Positions 8,233 through 18,100 of a DNA stretch of 64,000 nt are shown here, piece by piece. Source of the DNA: CAKXIK01 sp050947015. Its GTDB lineage: Bacteria; Bacillota; Clostridia; Oscillospirales; Acutalibacteraceae. The translations under genes and the position numbers were made by a program. How positions within the stretch are numbered: position 1 is the stretch's first letter; the number at the start of each line of letters is the position of its first letter. The notes beneath the pieces were generated by a model that searched no databases, was not told the DNA's origin, and saw only the letters and a program-made list of their open reading frames with translations. The stretch is taken from assembly GCA_050947015.1 (NCBI GenBank), contig JBMNVT010000006.1:48226-112225 (forward strand), written 5' to 3'.

Positions 8233-9540
8233 ATGGCAATGTCGAATCCCGTTGACCCGATGCAATTCGATGAAAAACTTGCAAAGGAATGCGCGGCGGC
8301 GTTTTCCGGCGCAACCGGATTGGGATGCACCGTCTGCTCTTGCGGCGGTACCGTTCTGTTCAGCCATGGCTACAGCTGTGCGCAGTGCCGGATGTGTGCC
8401 GCAGCAGGGCTTGCTCGCGAGGACTGCGAACAGTCGCAGCTTTACGGCATGGGTGAGGCTGAACGCTTCGGCGGCAAATACATTTACTTCTGCCGCATGG
8501 GTCTGACCTGCTTTGTCTCCCCGATTGCCGGGGAAAGCGGCTCCGCCGCGCGGATTACGGTCGGCCCGTTTCTGATGGTTGACCCGCAGGATTTCATCGC
8601 CTGCGACCTGTGCGAATGTCTGCATCTGTCCGGCGACACGCTTTTGGCTGCAACAGAAGAGCTGCTCCGAGTTCCCCTTGTTCCCGCCGAAAAGGTCAAT
8701 TCGCTTTCTACGCTGCTCTTTCTGGCGGTGGGGTTTATGAACCACGTTTCTGCTGCCAACCGTATGATGGAAACACAGGAATCCGGCTCGATTCAAGGGC
8801 AGATCAATTCTTATATTCTTCAGCTGAAAAATTCCGGACAGCCCGTTTTGTATCCGTTTGACACGGAACGGGAACTGCTGAATGCTGTAGCTCACGGGGA
8901 ACGCGCGGAAGCGCAGAGGCTTTTAAACGAGCTGCTTGGGCATATCTTTTTTGCCGCTGGCGGAAGCCTTGAAGAAATCAAAGCCCGTATCTACGAATTG
9001 CTGGTGCTGGTTTCCCGCCGCACCATCGACGTTGGCGCCGACCCGGAAAGCACTCTGAAACTGAGCCGCGAATTTCTTCAGACAATTCCTGAGATCCCGG
9101 ACGCCAACGCGCTTTGCCTCTGGCTCAGCGGTGTTCTGAACCGCCTGATGGATGGCACCTTCCGCTTTGCCGACGCAAAGCACGCCGATTTGATGCACAA
9201 AACGCTGCAATATCTGTACGCACATTATGCCGAACGGATTACTATGGAGGAAATGGCGCGCCGGGTTTATCTTTCTCCTGCCTATTTCAGCCGCGTCTTC
9301 AAACAGGAGACCGGCGAAACTTTCAACAACTGCCTGAACCGTATCCGAATTGAAAAAAGCAAGGAACTTTTGCTGCACCAGAACCTGCGGCTGACGGATA
9401 TTGCACAGCTGACCGGATTCGAGGATCAGAGCTATTTTACAAAGGTTTTTCGTCGAATTACCGGCGTTCCCCCGCTAAAATTTCGCGAAAACAAAGGAAT
9501 TCCGCAAAAAAAAGCGCAGACGGAAGAGATTCATTCCTGA
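8233..9540 (+). CDS. PocR-domain AraC family transcriptional regulator
   Basis: A 435-residue soluble regulator. Residues about 10-175 form a PocR-type ligand-binding domain with its cysteine set (CTVCSCGG, CAQCRMC, a later EDC and YFCRMGLTCF). This fold is known in regulators of propanediol, methanol and related metabolism and is thought to bind small organic ligands. A helical linker follows, and a C-terminal AraC double HTH occupies about 318-415 (MARRVYLSPAYFSRVFKQET; YFTKVFRRITGVPPLKFR). GAAAGGAAG precedes the ATG at 8233. It lies upstream of, and on the same strand as, the lysine-riboswitch carrier, but that gene has its own promoter. The nearby repeats suggest autoregulation. The ligand is unknown. 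Confidence 0.88.
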   Translation: MAMSNPVDPMQFDEKLAKECAAAFSGATGLGCTVCSCGGTVLFSHGYSCAQCRMCAAAGLAREDCEQSQLYGMGEAERFGGKYIYFCRMGLTCFVSPIAGESGSAARITVGPFLMVDPQDFIACDLCECLHLSGDTLLAATEELLRVPLVPAEKVNSLSTLLFLAVGFMNHVSAANRMMETQESGSIQGQINSYILQLKNSGQPVLYPFDTERELLNAVAHGERAEAQRLLNELLGHIFFAAGGSLEEIKARIYELLVLVSRRTIDVGADPESTLKLSREFLQTIPEIPDANALCLWLSGVLNRLMDGTFRFADAKHADLMHKTLQYLYAHYAERITMEEMARRVYLSPAYFSRVFKQETGETFNNCLNRIRIEKSKELLLHQNLRLTDIAQLTGFEDQSYFTKVFRRITGVPPLKFRENKGIPQKKAQTEEIHS

Positions 9541-9606
9541 CACGCGAACCGGACACAAATTGCCGCATAGTAAAAAGAAGGTTGAAAATCCTGTAACTAT
9601 TCACAA

Positions 9607-9636
9607 TTGACGCAAAGCTGCCGCTGGTGCTAAAAT
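9607..9636 (+). promoter_or_regulatory. Promoter of the lysine-riboswitch transcript
   Basis: TTGACG (9607-9612) and TAAAAT (9631-9636) with an 18-base spacer. Transcription would begin at about 9643, just before the riboswitch. Confidence 0.7.
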
Positions 9637-9654
9637 AAAACATACATAAGAACA

Positions 9655-9809
9655 GATAGAGGCGCGAAAAGGATGAGTCCCTGCGGCAAAGGACGGCAAG
9701 CCGCCGCAGAAAAAGGCCGATTCGCCGAAACCGCTTCCGGTTGCCGCCGGAAATCCGGTTGGGCCGCTGCAGAAGATGCCGCGGACTGTCACGCAAGTGG
9801 AGAGCTATC
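9655..9809 (+). promoter_or_regulatory. Lysine riboswitch (L box)
   Basis: The conserved lysine aptamer landmarks appear in order: GATAGAGGCGCGA at the 5' end, TTCGCCGAAACC and GGTTGGG in the middle, GACTGTCACGC, and GGAGAGCTATC at the 3' end. GATAG (9655-9659) pairs with CTATC (9805-9809) to close P1. A terminator hairpin follows at 9823-9858, so the switch should shut off transcription when lysine is abundant. In this family the controlled genes are for lysine synthesis or uptake, which bears on the carrier downstream. Confidence 0.92.
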
Positions 9810-9822
9810 ATCCAAACAGATT

Positions 9823-9858
9823 CAGATGCTTTTCCGTTTGTAAGAGCATCTGTTTTTT
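9823..9858 (+). terminator. Riboswitch-controlled intrinsic terminator
   Basis: CAGATGCT (9823-9830) pairs with AGCATCTG (9845-9852) around a 14-base loop, followed by six T. It lies 13 bases past the riboswitch P1 and before the carrier gene, so it is the expression platform. Confidence 0.85.
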
Positions 9859-9940
9859 ATGCAGAAAAAAGAGGATGAAAGCGGTTCCCTGCCAACCGTT
9901 TTCGCAAAAGAAAGGATGCTTTGTTGTGGGAGATCTCTCA

Positions 9941-11476
9941 ATGATTAACACGGGCTGGGTTTCCATCCTCCCGCCGTTGATCGCCATTGTTCTGGCGCTG
10001 ATTTCCAAGGAAGTTTATTCCTCACTGGTGGTCGGCATTTTGTCCGGCATGCTGATTTACAGCTTCTGCGGCGGTGGAAACGTGATTGATGCAATTGCAA
10101 ACGTGCCGCGTATGATGGCCGCACAGCTTGGCAACAACGGGGGAATGATTCTGTTCCTGGCTCTGCTGGGCGCACTGGTCTCCGTCGTCACCATTGCCGG
10201 CGGTTCCCGCGCTTACGGCAACTGGGCGCGCAAAAAAATCAAATCCGTTCATGGCGCCAAGCTGCTCACCTGCCTGCTCGGTATCGTCATTTTTATCGAC
10301 GATTATTTTAACTGCCTGACCGTCGGAACGGTGATGCGCCCCGTAACAGACAAATTTGGCATTTCGCGTGCAAAACTTTCTTATCTGATCGATGCCACCG
10401 CCGCACCGATCTGTATTATTGCGCCGATCTCCAGCTGGGCGGTCGCTGTTGCCGGCAATATCGGTCTGGACAACAGCTTTTCGCTGTTTGTACAGTCCAT
10501 TCCCTACAATCTTTACGCGCTGCTCACCATCGGGATGGTGCTGGTGATCTGCCTGACCAATTTTGACTTTGGCCCCATGAAAAAAGCAGAAGAAGAAGCC
10601 AAGCGTCAACTGGAAGAAAGCTCTGACGACGAGGAAGTGGATTTTGACGGAATCAAACCCTCTAAAAACGGGCGTGTTCTTGATCTTGTAATCCCGATCC
10701 TCGTTCTGATCGTCTTCTCCATTCTCGGCATGGCATATGTCGGCGGCTTTTTCAACGGCGGCATTGGCTTTTCCGAAGCGATTGGCGAAGACCCGATCAT
10801 CGGTCTTTCCATCGGCGCGTTCTGCGCACTGCTGGTGGCCGCACTGCTTTACATTCCGCGCAAAACGATTTTATTCCGCGATTTTATGGACGGCGTTGTC
10901 AAAGGCGTAAAGTCCATGGTTCCTGCCATTATGATCCTGACGCTTGCCTGGTCGCTCAGCGGAATATGCCGTGATATGATCGGCACCGGACCGTTTGTGG
11001 CTAATCTGGTTTCCCAAATGGCTAACTCTTCCGGAAATCTGGTATTCTGCCTGCTGCCCGCAATCGTCTTTGCGCTGGCAGCGTTCCTCTCCTTTTCTAT
11101 GGGGACAGCCTGGGGCACCTTCGGCATTTTGCTGCCAATCGTTATCCCGATTTGCACAGCGATTCCTGCCGGGATGTCTGTTCTGCTGCCGACCATCGGC
11201 GCAACATTGGCCGGATCTGTTTACGGCGATCACTGCTCTCCGATTTCTGACACGACGATTCTTTCCTCTACCGGCGCCAAATGCAAACATCTGCTGCATG
11301 TTTCCACGCAGATCCCATATGCCACCTTTGTCGCTGCAATCTGCTTTGTTGGGTATCTTGTAGCCGGTTTGTGTGAAAACGCCTGGCTGCCGCTTCTGGT
11401 CAGCCTCGCGCTTCTCTTCGGCGCCATGTTCCTGATTTCCCGGGTACAGAAAAAGGGCGCAAAAACCGCAGGCTAA
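9941..11476 (+). CDS. NhaC family carrier, probable lysine transporter (LysW type)
   Basis: A 511-residue polytopic membrane protein of the NhaC Na+/H+ antiporter superfamily. It starts MINTGWVSILPPLIAIVLAL and has the IFIDDYFNCLTVGTVMRPV region and the late GDHCSPISDTTILSSTG motif typical of the family. Members behind a lysine riboswitch were earlier proposed to be lysine transporters (LysW), and this copy has a clear lysine riboswitch and terminator in its leader, so lysine uptake is more likely than pH homeostasis. The ATG at 9941 has GGGAG nine bases upstream; an in-frame GTG at 9926 with AAAGGA is a second option. Frames reaching further upstream overlap the riboswitch and are not used. 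Confidence 0.88.
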   Translation: MINTGWVSILPPLIAIVLALISKEVYSSLVVGILSGMLIYSFCGGGNVIDAIANVPRMMAAQLGNNGGMILFLALLGALVSVVTIAGGSRAYGNWARKKIKSVHGAKLLTCLLGIVIFIDDYFNCLTVGTVMRPVTDKFGISRAKLSYLIDATAAPICIIAPISSWAVAVAGNIGLDNSFSLFVQSIPYNLYALLTIGMVLVICLTNFDFGPMKKAEEEAKRQLEESSDDEEVDFDGIKPSKNGRVLDLVIPILVLIVFSILGMAYVGGFFNGGIGFSEAIGEDPIIGLSIGAFCALLVAALLYIPRKTILFRDFMDGVVKGVKSMVPAIMILTLAWSLSGICRDMIGTGPFVANLVSQMANSSGNLVFCLLPAIVFALAAFLSFSMGTAWGTFGILLPIVIPICTAIPAGMSVLLPTIGATLAGSVYGDHCSPISDTTILSSTGAKCKHLLHVSTQIPYATFVAAICFVGYLVAGLCENAWLPLLVSLALLFGAMFLISRVQKKGAKTAG

Positions 11477-11518
11477 ACCGGAAAACAAACGGGGAGCACA
11501 GCCTTCTCAAAAACAAAC

Positions 11519-11563
11519 AACGGCGGAACTTGCGCCCTGCGTGCGTTTCCGCCGTTTTGCTTT
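11519..11563 (+). terminator. Terminator after the lysine carrier gene
   Basis: AACGGCGGAA (11519-11528) pairs with TTCCGCCGTT (11547-11556), and the T tract starts within the stem end. Confidence 0.8.
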
Positions 11564-11565
11564 GC

Positions 11566-11594
11566 TTGACAATCTCTTCCGCTGCCGCTATAAT
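11566..11594 (+). promoter_or_regulatory. Consensus promoter of trpS
   Basis: TTGACA (11566-11571), a 17-base spacer and TATAAT (11589-11594): a perfect sigma-A promoter. The leader of about 90 bases to the start codon shows no complete T-box or trp attenuator. Confidence 0.9.
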
Positions 11595-11693
11595 GAAAAA
11601 TCAGAAGAACCCGGCAACGGGTGCCGCGGCGTTTCGGTATGGACCAGGCTGCGGGCTGATTCCCGCCTGCCGCCAAGAGAAAGGAAGACCGTT

Positions 11694-12782
11694 ATGAAAA
11701 AAATTATTCTGACCGGCGACCGCCCTACCGGCAGACTGCACGTCGGTCATTACGTTGGGTCTCTGCGCCGCCGTGTGGAGCTGCAGAACTCCGGCGAATT
11801 TGACAAGATTCTCATTATGATCGCTGATGCGCAGGCTTTGACCGACAACGCTGACAACCCCGAAAAAGTTCGGCAGAACATTATTGAAGTTGCTTTGGAT
11901 TATCTTTCCTGCGGACTGGATCCCACGCGTTCCACGCTGCTGATTCAGTCGCAGATTCCGGAGCTGACCGAGCTTTCGTTTTATTACATGAATCTGGTTA
12001 CGGTTTCCCGCCTGCAGCGCAACCCAACAGTCAAATCTGAAATTCAGATGCGCAATTTTGAGACCAGCATTCCGGTCGGCTTTTTCACTTACCCGATCAG
12101 TCAGGCGGCAGATATTACAGCTTTTCGCGCGACAACCGTTCCCGCCGGAGAAGACCAGGAGCCGATGATTGAGCAGACCAAGGAGATTGTACGCAAATTT
12201 AACGCCGTTTACGGTGAAACGCTGGTAGAACCGGAAATTCTGCTGCCGAACAACAAGGCGTGCCTTCGCCTTCCCGGCATTGACGGCAAGGCGAAGATGA
12301 GCAAGTCGCTTGGCAACTGCATTTACCTTTCCGACCCGGCCGATGAGGTAAAGAAAAAAGTGATGAGCATGTTCACCGACCCTAACCATCTGCAGGTCTC
12401 TGACCCCGGTCAGGTGGAGGGCAACCCTGTGTTCATTTATCTGGACGCATTCTGCCGCGACGAGCATTTTGCGGAATTTTTCCGGGATTATCAGAATCTG
12501 GACGAAATGAAGGCGCATTACACCCGCGGCGGGCTTGGCGACGTAAAGGTGAAAAAATTCCTCGTCAACGTGCTGCAGGAATCTTTGGAACCCATCCGCC
12601 AGCGCCGCAGAGAATTTGAAAAAGACATTCCGGAAATTTACCGCATTTTGAAAAAAGGCAGCGAGGATGCGCGTGAAATCGCCGCGCAGACGCTTTCCGA
12701 CGTGAAAGCTGCCATGAAAATCAACTATTTTGATGATGAAGCGCTGATTGCCGAGCAAAGCAAACGTTTTTCCGAACGATAA
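11694..12782 (+). CDS. trpS: Tryptophanyl-tRNA synthetase
   Basis: A 362-residue class I synthetase that charges tRNA-Trp. It begins MKKIILTGDRPTGRLHVGHY, with the HIGH-like motif HVGH, and has KMSKS (AKMSKSLGN) near residue 200. The length is slightly above the usual 330 because of extra residues in the C-terminal helical part. AAAGGAAG precedes the ATG at 11694; the frame is open 51 codons further upstream, but that part lies in the leader. It is monocistronic, between its own promoter and a strong terminator. Confidence 0.96.
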   Translation: MKKIILTGDRPTGRLHVGHYVGSLRRRVELQNSGEFDKILIMIADAQALTDNADNPEKVRQNIIEVALDYLSCGLDPTRSTLLIQSQIPELTELSFYYMNLVTVSRLQRNPTVKSEIQMRNFETSIPVGFFTYPISQAADITAFRATTVPAGEDQEPMIEQTKEIVRKFNAVYGETLVEPEILLPNNKACLRLPGIDGKAKMSKSLGNCIYLSDPADEVKKKVMSMFTDPNHLQVSDPGQVEGNPVFIYLDAFCRDEHFAEFFRDYQNLDEMKAHYTRGGLGDVKVKKFLVNVLQESLEPIRQRRREFEKDIPEIYRILKKGSEDAREIAAQTLSDVKAAMKINYFDDEALIAEQSKRFSER

Positions 12783-12820
12783 ACGCAAACCGCTCTGCCC
12801 GATATTTCGTACAGAAAGAA

Positions 12821-12866
12821 AATGCGTTCGATAGGAACCGACCGGTTCCCGCCGAACGCATTTTTT
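12821..12866 (+). terminator. Terminator after trpS
   Basis: A long hairpin with AATGCGTTCG (12821-12830) pairing CGAACGCATT and an inner GGAACCG/CGGTTCC stem, followed by six T. It can also serve fruK from the other side. Confidence 0.85.
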
Positions 12867-12903
12867 GATCCTGCGGCGCGTTTTGTTCTGACGGCGTCAG
12901 GGT

Positions 12904-13818
12904 TCAAATCACCTCACCGGATTGTGCCAGCAGACTGAGGAAATCCTCCCGCCCGGCAAGACCGTCGGAAAAGGCGGTGGCGCCTCCGGCGGCAATTCCG
13001 CAGCGGAGCGCATATTCGTAATCGCACGACCGCTGCCAGCCGTACAAAAAGCCCGCCACCATCGAATCCCCGGCGCCGACGGTGTTGCGCATGATCCCTT
13101 TCGCAGCTTTTGCCCGGAGCACTGCGCCGTTTTGCGCAGCGAGCAGCGCGCCGTGCTTTCCGCGGGAAACCAGTACATTTTGTGCTCCGAGCTTTTGCAG
13201 TTTTCTGGCTGCGGACACGATTTCGTCCTCTGCGGAAAGTTTTTTGCCAAACAGCTCGCCGAGTTCCTGCTGATTGGGTTTAATTAGAAACGGACGATAC
13301 GACAGCACATTAAGCAGCAGCTCCTTGGTCGCATCCACCACAAAGCAAATGTTTTTTTCAGAAAGCATTGCCATAATTTTTTCGTAGATATCCTGCGGCA
13401 GAGAACCCGGAATGCTGCCTGCCAAAACCAACGTATCCCCCGCCTGCAGTGTGCGCAGCCGAACAAAGAGCTCCTCCAGTGCTTCCGGCGGAATCTCCGG
13501 TCCCTGTGCGTTGATCTCCGTTTCTTCATCGGTTTTCAGTTTGACGTTAATCCGCGTAAATCCTTTCTGCAGCCGGACAAAGTCAACGGTCACACCCTGT
13601 TCGGAAAGCGACTGCTCCAGCGCCGCTCCGGTAAAACCTGCAACAAAACCCAACGCCGTGGAAGGAATCCCGAGGTGCTGCAAAACAACGGAAACATTAA
13701 TGCCCTTTCCGCCGAAATAAATCTCCTCGCTCCGGGAACGGTTGGTTTCTCCGAATTCTACCTGTTTTGCCCGCATAACGTAATCCACCGCCGGATTAAA
13801 GGTTACCGTGTAGATCAT
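12904..13818 (-). CDS. fruK: 1-phosphofructokinase (PfkB family)
   Basis: A 304-residue PfkB/ribokinase-fold sugar kinase. It starts MIYTVTFNPAVDYVM, has the GGKGINVS substrate-side motif near residue 37 and the anion-hole motif TVGAGDSMVAGF near residue 250, which holds the catalytic Asp. The family phosphorylates fructose-1-phosphate (FruK) or tagatose-6-phosphate (LacC); sequence alone favours FruK but does not exclude LacC. No fructose PTS gene is next to it. It starts 21 bases after the GT4 glycosyltransferase, so the two are probably co-transcribed. The ATG at 13818 is preferred; an upstream TTG at 13827 lies very close to the AAAGGGCGG site. Confidence 0.85.
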   Translation of the reverse strand: MIYTVTFNPAVDYVMRAKQVEFGETNRSRSEEIYFGGKGINVSVVLQHLGIPSTALGFVAGFTGAALEQSLSEQGVTVDFVRLQKGFTRINVKLKTDEETEINAQGPEIPPEALEELFVRLRTLQAGDTLVLAGSIPGSLPQDIYEKIMAMLSEKNICFVVDATKELLLNVLSYRPFLIKPNQQELGELFGKKLSAEDEIVSAARKLQKLGAQNVLVSRGKHGALLAAQNGAVLRAKAAKGIMRNTVGAGDSMVAGFLYGWQRSCDYEYALRCGIAAGGATAFSDGLAGREDFLSLLAQSGEVI

Positions 13819-13839
13819 GTATTTCAACCGCCCTTTCTC

Positions 13840-15018
13840 TCAGCGCGCATTCAGCTTTTTTTCACGCCATTCCGACACGATTTCTTCATACCTGCCATAA
13901 CCGCGCGCCACGGCATCCTCCCAGGAAAGATAAAGGTCTTCTCCGGCACGCACGCCGACCTGACGAAGTTTTTCGCGATCCGAGACCGCAGCCATAAGCT
14001 GCGTGCAAAGGCTTTCTGCGTTTTCCTCTGCCAAAAATCCGTTTACGCCGTCCGTGACGTCCTCGGCGGCACAGCTGCCGCGCGTCAGGATCGCGGGACA
14101 ACGGCACGCGGCCGCTTCTTTGACAACGATTCCTGAGGTATCAAAGGTGGAGGGAAACAAAAACAGGTCGGCGCGGCTGTAATATTTGCGCAGTTCGGCG
14201 CGGTCGCTGACCGATCCGGTAAAAACGGTGCAGTCCATAATTCCCGCCTTTTGCGCATACGCCTGAATATCCTGGCGTTCTGCGCCGTCCCCCACAAAAA
14301 ACATGCGGAACTTCAGGCCCCGCCGTTTTGCCCTGGCGAGCGCATCGATAATCAGCGCAAGATTTTTGTACCACATCATGCGGCCGATATAGGCAAGCAC
14401 CAGTTCTCCCGGTGAAACCCGATACGTTTGGCCAAACAGCGCCAACTCCTCTGCAGAGGAAACGCCCTGCGGAAAATCGGTGCCGTTTTCCATAACGCGC
14501 ACATTGCCTTCATAGCCCAGCTCCTGAAGCGATTCTCCTGCTCCGCGGCTGACCGCCCATACTTCGTCCGCCGCACGAATATTCTTCATCACAAAACTCA
14601 TCGCGACCTTGCGGAACATGGCAACGTCCATCCGCTCTTCAAAATCGACATCAAATTTGGTGTGGTAAGTTAAAACAACCGGAATTTTGTGCTGCGGAGC
14701 GATCATTGATGCCATCAGAGAAGAAACAAACGGGCTGTGAATGTGGATCAGATCAAATCTTTGCCGCTGCAGCTTCTGCAGTGTTTTCAGATCATAGGGG
14801 TTGCCGACACTGTAAGAAGTCTCTTTTTTTGGCATTACCGCGTCATAGCGGATCACACGAAACGGATAATCATCCACGGCATTCCGGTATTTCGGCGTTA
14901 CTACAACGCTCTCTCCGTGATTCTGTTCGATATATCGTGCGTAATTGTAAGCAACATTGGACACGCCGTCGATCACCGGCGGAAAGGATTCTGAAAAAAG
15001 GCCGATCCGAAGCCACAT
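13840..15018 (-). CDS. Glycosyltransferase family 4, diglucosyldiacylglycerol-synthase-like
   Basis: A 392-residue GT-B fold enzyme. The N-terminal domain begins LRIGLFSESFPPVIDGVSN and contains HIHSPF. The C-terminal donor domain has YIGRMMWYKN and the nucleotide-sugar motif FDTSGIVVKEAAA, where the first Glu of the usual E-x7-E is Asp. The overall pattern resembles enzymes that glucosylate diacylglycerol or start glycolipid synthesis, so a membrane-surface role is likely (inference). The ATG at 15018 has GGGAGG seven bases upstream. It leads a two-gene operon with fruK from a promoter at 15088-15116. Confidence 0.82.
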   Translation of the reverse strand: MWLRIGLFSESFPPVIDGVSNVAYNYARYIEQNHGESVVVTPKYRNAVDDYPFRVIRYDAVMPKKETSYSVGNPYDLKTLQKLQRQRFDLIHIHSPFVSSLMASMIAPQHKIPVVLTYHTKFDVDFEERMDVAMFRKVAMSFVMKNIRAADEVWAVSRGAGESLQELGYEGNVRVMENGTDFPQGVSSAEELALFGQTYRVSPGELVLAYIGRMMWYKNLALIIDALARAKRRGLKFRMFFVGDGAERQDIQAYAQKAGIMDCTVFTGSVSDRAELRKYYSRADLFLFPSTFDTSGIVVKEAAACRCPAILTRGSCAAEDVTDGVNGFLAEENAESLCTQLMAAVSDREKLRQVGVRAGEDLYLSWEDAVARGYGRYEEIVSEWREKKLNAR

Positions 15019-15087
15019 GCAATAACCTCCCACCAATAAAATCCTTCATTTTTCTGTTTTTCAAAATGATGTTTTCTGTTTTTGATT

Positions 15088-15116
15088 ATTTTAGCATATT
15101 CCTGTTGCGACTGCAA
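15088..15116 (-). promoter_or_regulatory. Promoter of the GT4-fruK operon
   Basis: On the minus strand, TTGCAG (15111-15116), 17 bases, and TAAAAT (15088-15093), with the gene start 70 bases downstream. Confidence 0.65.
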
Positions 15117-15150
15117 CCCGAAAATTGTAAATGCAAAATGAACGATGCAC

Positions 15151-15185
15151 AAAAGCCCTGCCGCGCAGCTTGCGGCAGGGCTTTT
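15151..15185 (-). terminator. Terminator after the GH106-like gene
   Basis: A perfect 14-bp stem, AAAAGCCCTGCCGC (15151-15164) with GCGGCAGGGCTTTT (15172-15185), T-tailed on both strands. It separates the GH106-like gene from the GT4 promoter. Confidence 0.88.
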
Positions 15186-15197
15186 GCAACAGTAACA

Positions 15198-18100
15198 TTA
15201 CGTTTCAAACTCCGTAAGAATGGGCGCCGACCGGATTCCGAGGCTCGTTAGGCGGTAGGAATCCGTCCAGGCGGCTCCCTGTGTTCGCCAGGCGTCCGGC
15301 CCGGTCCAGGATTGCTTGACATCTGCACGGTGCAGCGGGCCAAAGCAATTTTCACGGTTGCCAAGCAGCGTCAGCTGAACAAGGTGTTTCCCGGCATCGG
15401 GTTTTCCCAGAGAAAGGCGATACGGCGGGTACACAATATAACCGACATCTCTGCCATCCAGCGCCACCCGCACTGCCGTGCCGTCATAATGGGGAACCGT
15501 CAGTTCCAGCTGCCCTCCGGAGGTTTCTGCCGAAATGACATAAGTAATATTCGAACCGTAGTATGGAAGCCTTTGCAAAACTACATTATCAAAGCCAAGC
15601 TTTTCCGGTAGCGCAACAAGCTCACGGTATTCGCCAGCAAGAGAAACGCCGAAATCTCCGAGCAGATAGCACCATTCGATATTGGTGCGGCGACCAAACG
15701 GCAGCACGATTTCGATCTCATTGCTGCCCTTGTGCAGCCCCGGCAGCAAAATAGTTTCAATGGATTTATCCGTAAACCAGCCGTCCGGTTCTGCCGCAAC
15801 CGGTTCACCGTTGCAGGTGATTGCGGCAAGGCGGGCATCCTCCAGCGCCAACCTGGCTTCGCTGACCTCTATTGTACTGTTCACCGTAAAACGAAGCCTG
15901 ACCGAATGCTCAATCTTTTCTTCCGAAACGGTCCAGGGCTGCGCGGAAGCGCCGATACGGCTGTGCCAACCGAGCCGGCTACGGAGCACATTGTCCGCAC
16001 GCAAAAGCTCCGTTTCCGGCTGATACGGCTCGCTGTCCAATGCAAATTCCGCACAATCCATCAAGTAGACGTTGGGTTCCTCCAGTGTGTAGTCCACAAG
16101 CTTTTGCACCGGGAGCCGACGCGCCGAACCCGCCGCAGTTTCAACCGGAGCATTTTCACCCAAGGCTGCCGGCTTTTCATAACGGAGCAGCAGGCTGTCA
16201 AGGTCATAAAGCACCGTGCGAAAAACGGTTTTTCCGTTGATATACTGACTTTGTACCGGCCGAATCTCACCAGTTTGGGTGTTGTAAAGACGGACGCTGT
16301 ATTCGCCTTCCATCGAAATTCTGATTTCCTGCTCCACCGGAATGTCTTTATGGTACGGCGCACGGCTATGGGCGATAAACATCCACCTGCCGTCGCCGTC
16401 CTCGCGCAGCTGATGCAGCAGGTTGTCTGTGCGGCTTCCGTCGGCATTCTGAATATTGACCGTCCGAACATCCCGAAGCGCGTTCAGAACAGCCTCCTGT
16501 GTAAAGTCCACCTTTTCGGAAATCTCCCACAACTGTTTTCCTCGTTTGCTCGGAGCCGCATCCTCCAACGTGGGAGCGTCGCCCAAAAAGATCAGTTTCC
16601 CGCCGGCGCGGCGGAAGTCTTCCAATCTTTCCAACGTCGAGCTGCGCAATGTTTCACAGCCCGGCACAATAATCGTGTCATAGCTCATTTTTCCTACGCA
16701 CAGCGGCGCGGAACCCTTTTCGCATTGTGAGGGAAGCAAAGACTCGCTGATAAAGTCAAAATCGATACATCCGTTCAGCAGCCACTTTGTTAAATTCTGA
16801 AAGTTCTGATCGAGCTGCTCTCTTGCTCCAAAGGTCTGCTCGGCAGGCCCCCAATGCAGCCAATAGCTTTCTACCGGATGGATTACGCCGACGCGCACCA
16901 GTGGTCTGCCGCGGGTCAGCGCCGTATTGACGCGCGCAAAATGATTTTCCACAAAAGAATAATCCTTCCACCATGGAGACTGGTAATTAATGGATGCCGG
17001 ATAATCGCGCTTTGCCTCGCCCTTCATGGAAACCCACGCCAAATGCTGCACGCGAACCGTCACGCCCAATGCCGCCTGCCAATCGCCCTGCAGCTTATGG
17101 CCACGAAAATCGTAATCCCATCCCGTAACGCCGTACAGCTCGCTCAGAACCCCGGGGCGGCCATACTGATGTGCCGCGGACTGCGCCTGTTTTGCCGTGG
17201 TAAATTCAAATGCGCCGCAAAGCATATCGATCCCCGGAAGCTGAAAGCTTCTGTAAGACCGCATCGCTTCGCCCAGTGCCGCCGTCTGGCTTTTCAGTGT
17301 CGGCTCCTCCATCATGTGTCCCGTCAGCATCAGGTTATGCTCGCCGCACCATTTGCCGCACTGATCGGCAAAGGCTTCGGCAAAGCGTTCGGCAATATGA
17401 TCGTGATAATGATAACGGATCAGGGAAACGCGGTCATCCGGCAAATCCCAAATCAGCTCCGGAAGTGCCGAGAGAATATCTTCTCCATACGCCTCACGGA
17501 AGGTTTCCGGCACATCGTCGCTCCAGGGCAGGATGACATCCTTCTTCTCTGCAGCAAAACCGAGCGTACCCTTGTGGGAAAACTGCGGCTCGTCCGTAAA
17601 AATCGCCGGAACAACGCCGCCAAAATCGTCCCCGACCGTATCAAGGTATTTTTCATACGTCAGCTCAATAAACCGCCGGATCGTTTTTTTGTCGAGCGTA
17701 TTGGCATAGGTCTGATTGTTAAACCATGGATTTGCGCGCGGCGTTTCTACGTAGGCATACCATTTAGTTCCCTGAACAGCGGCGTCACTGTCCACTCGCT
17801 CTGCCGAGAGAAGACACCCGTTTTGGTCGAGCACAACGTCGTAACAAGCCAGAAGATAGCCGTTCCCCGAACGCTCGCTCTTTCCGCTCATATCCAGCGT
17901 TTCGCCGCATTCGGCTTGGCCGGAATACGGGTATGCCGTAAACAGCAGGTGCCTCGCACGGTACTGCAGCTCTTTTGTCAGCAGCCCACCCGCCGCGCCG
18001 GAGGGCCACCGGTCCTCGTCATACAACCATGCAAGCATTTTGTTTTCCCTGCATTTTTCCACACAAGCTTTCACAAGGGACATATGTTCGTCGCTCAGGT

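Noticed and set aside
11620..11645. GGGTGCCGCGG in the trpS leader, resembling a T-box core
   Set aside because: The leader is only about 90 bases, lacks Stem I and a following terminator, and the core is incomplete; at most a relic.
11601..12788. 395-codon frame antisense to trpS
   Set aside because: An effect of the codon bias of trpS; no ribosome site and no recognisable domain.
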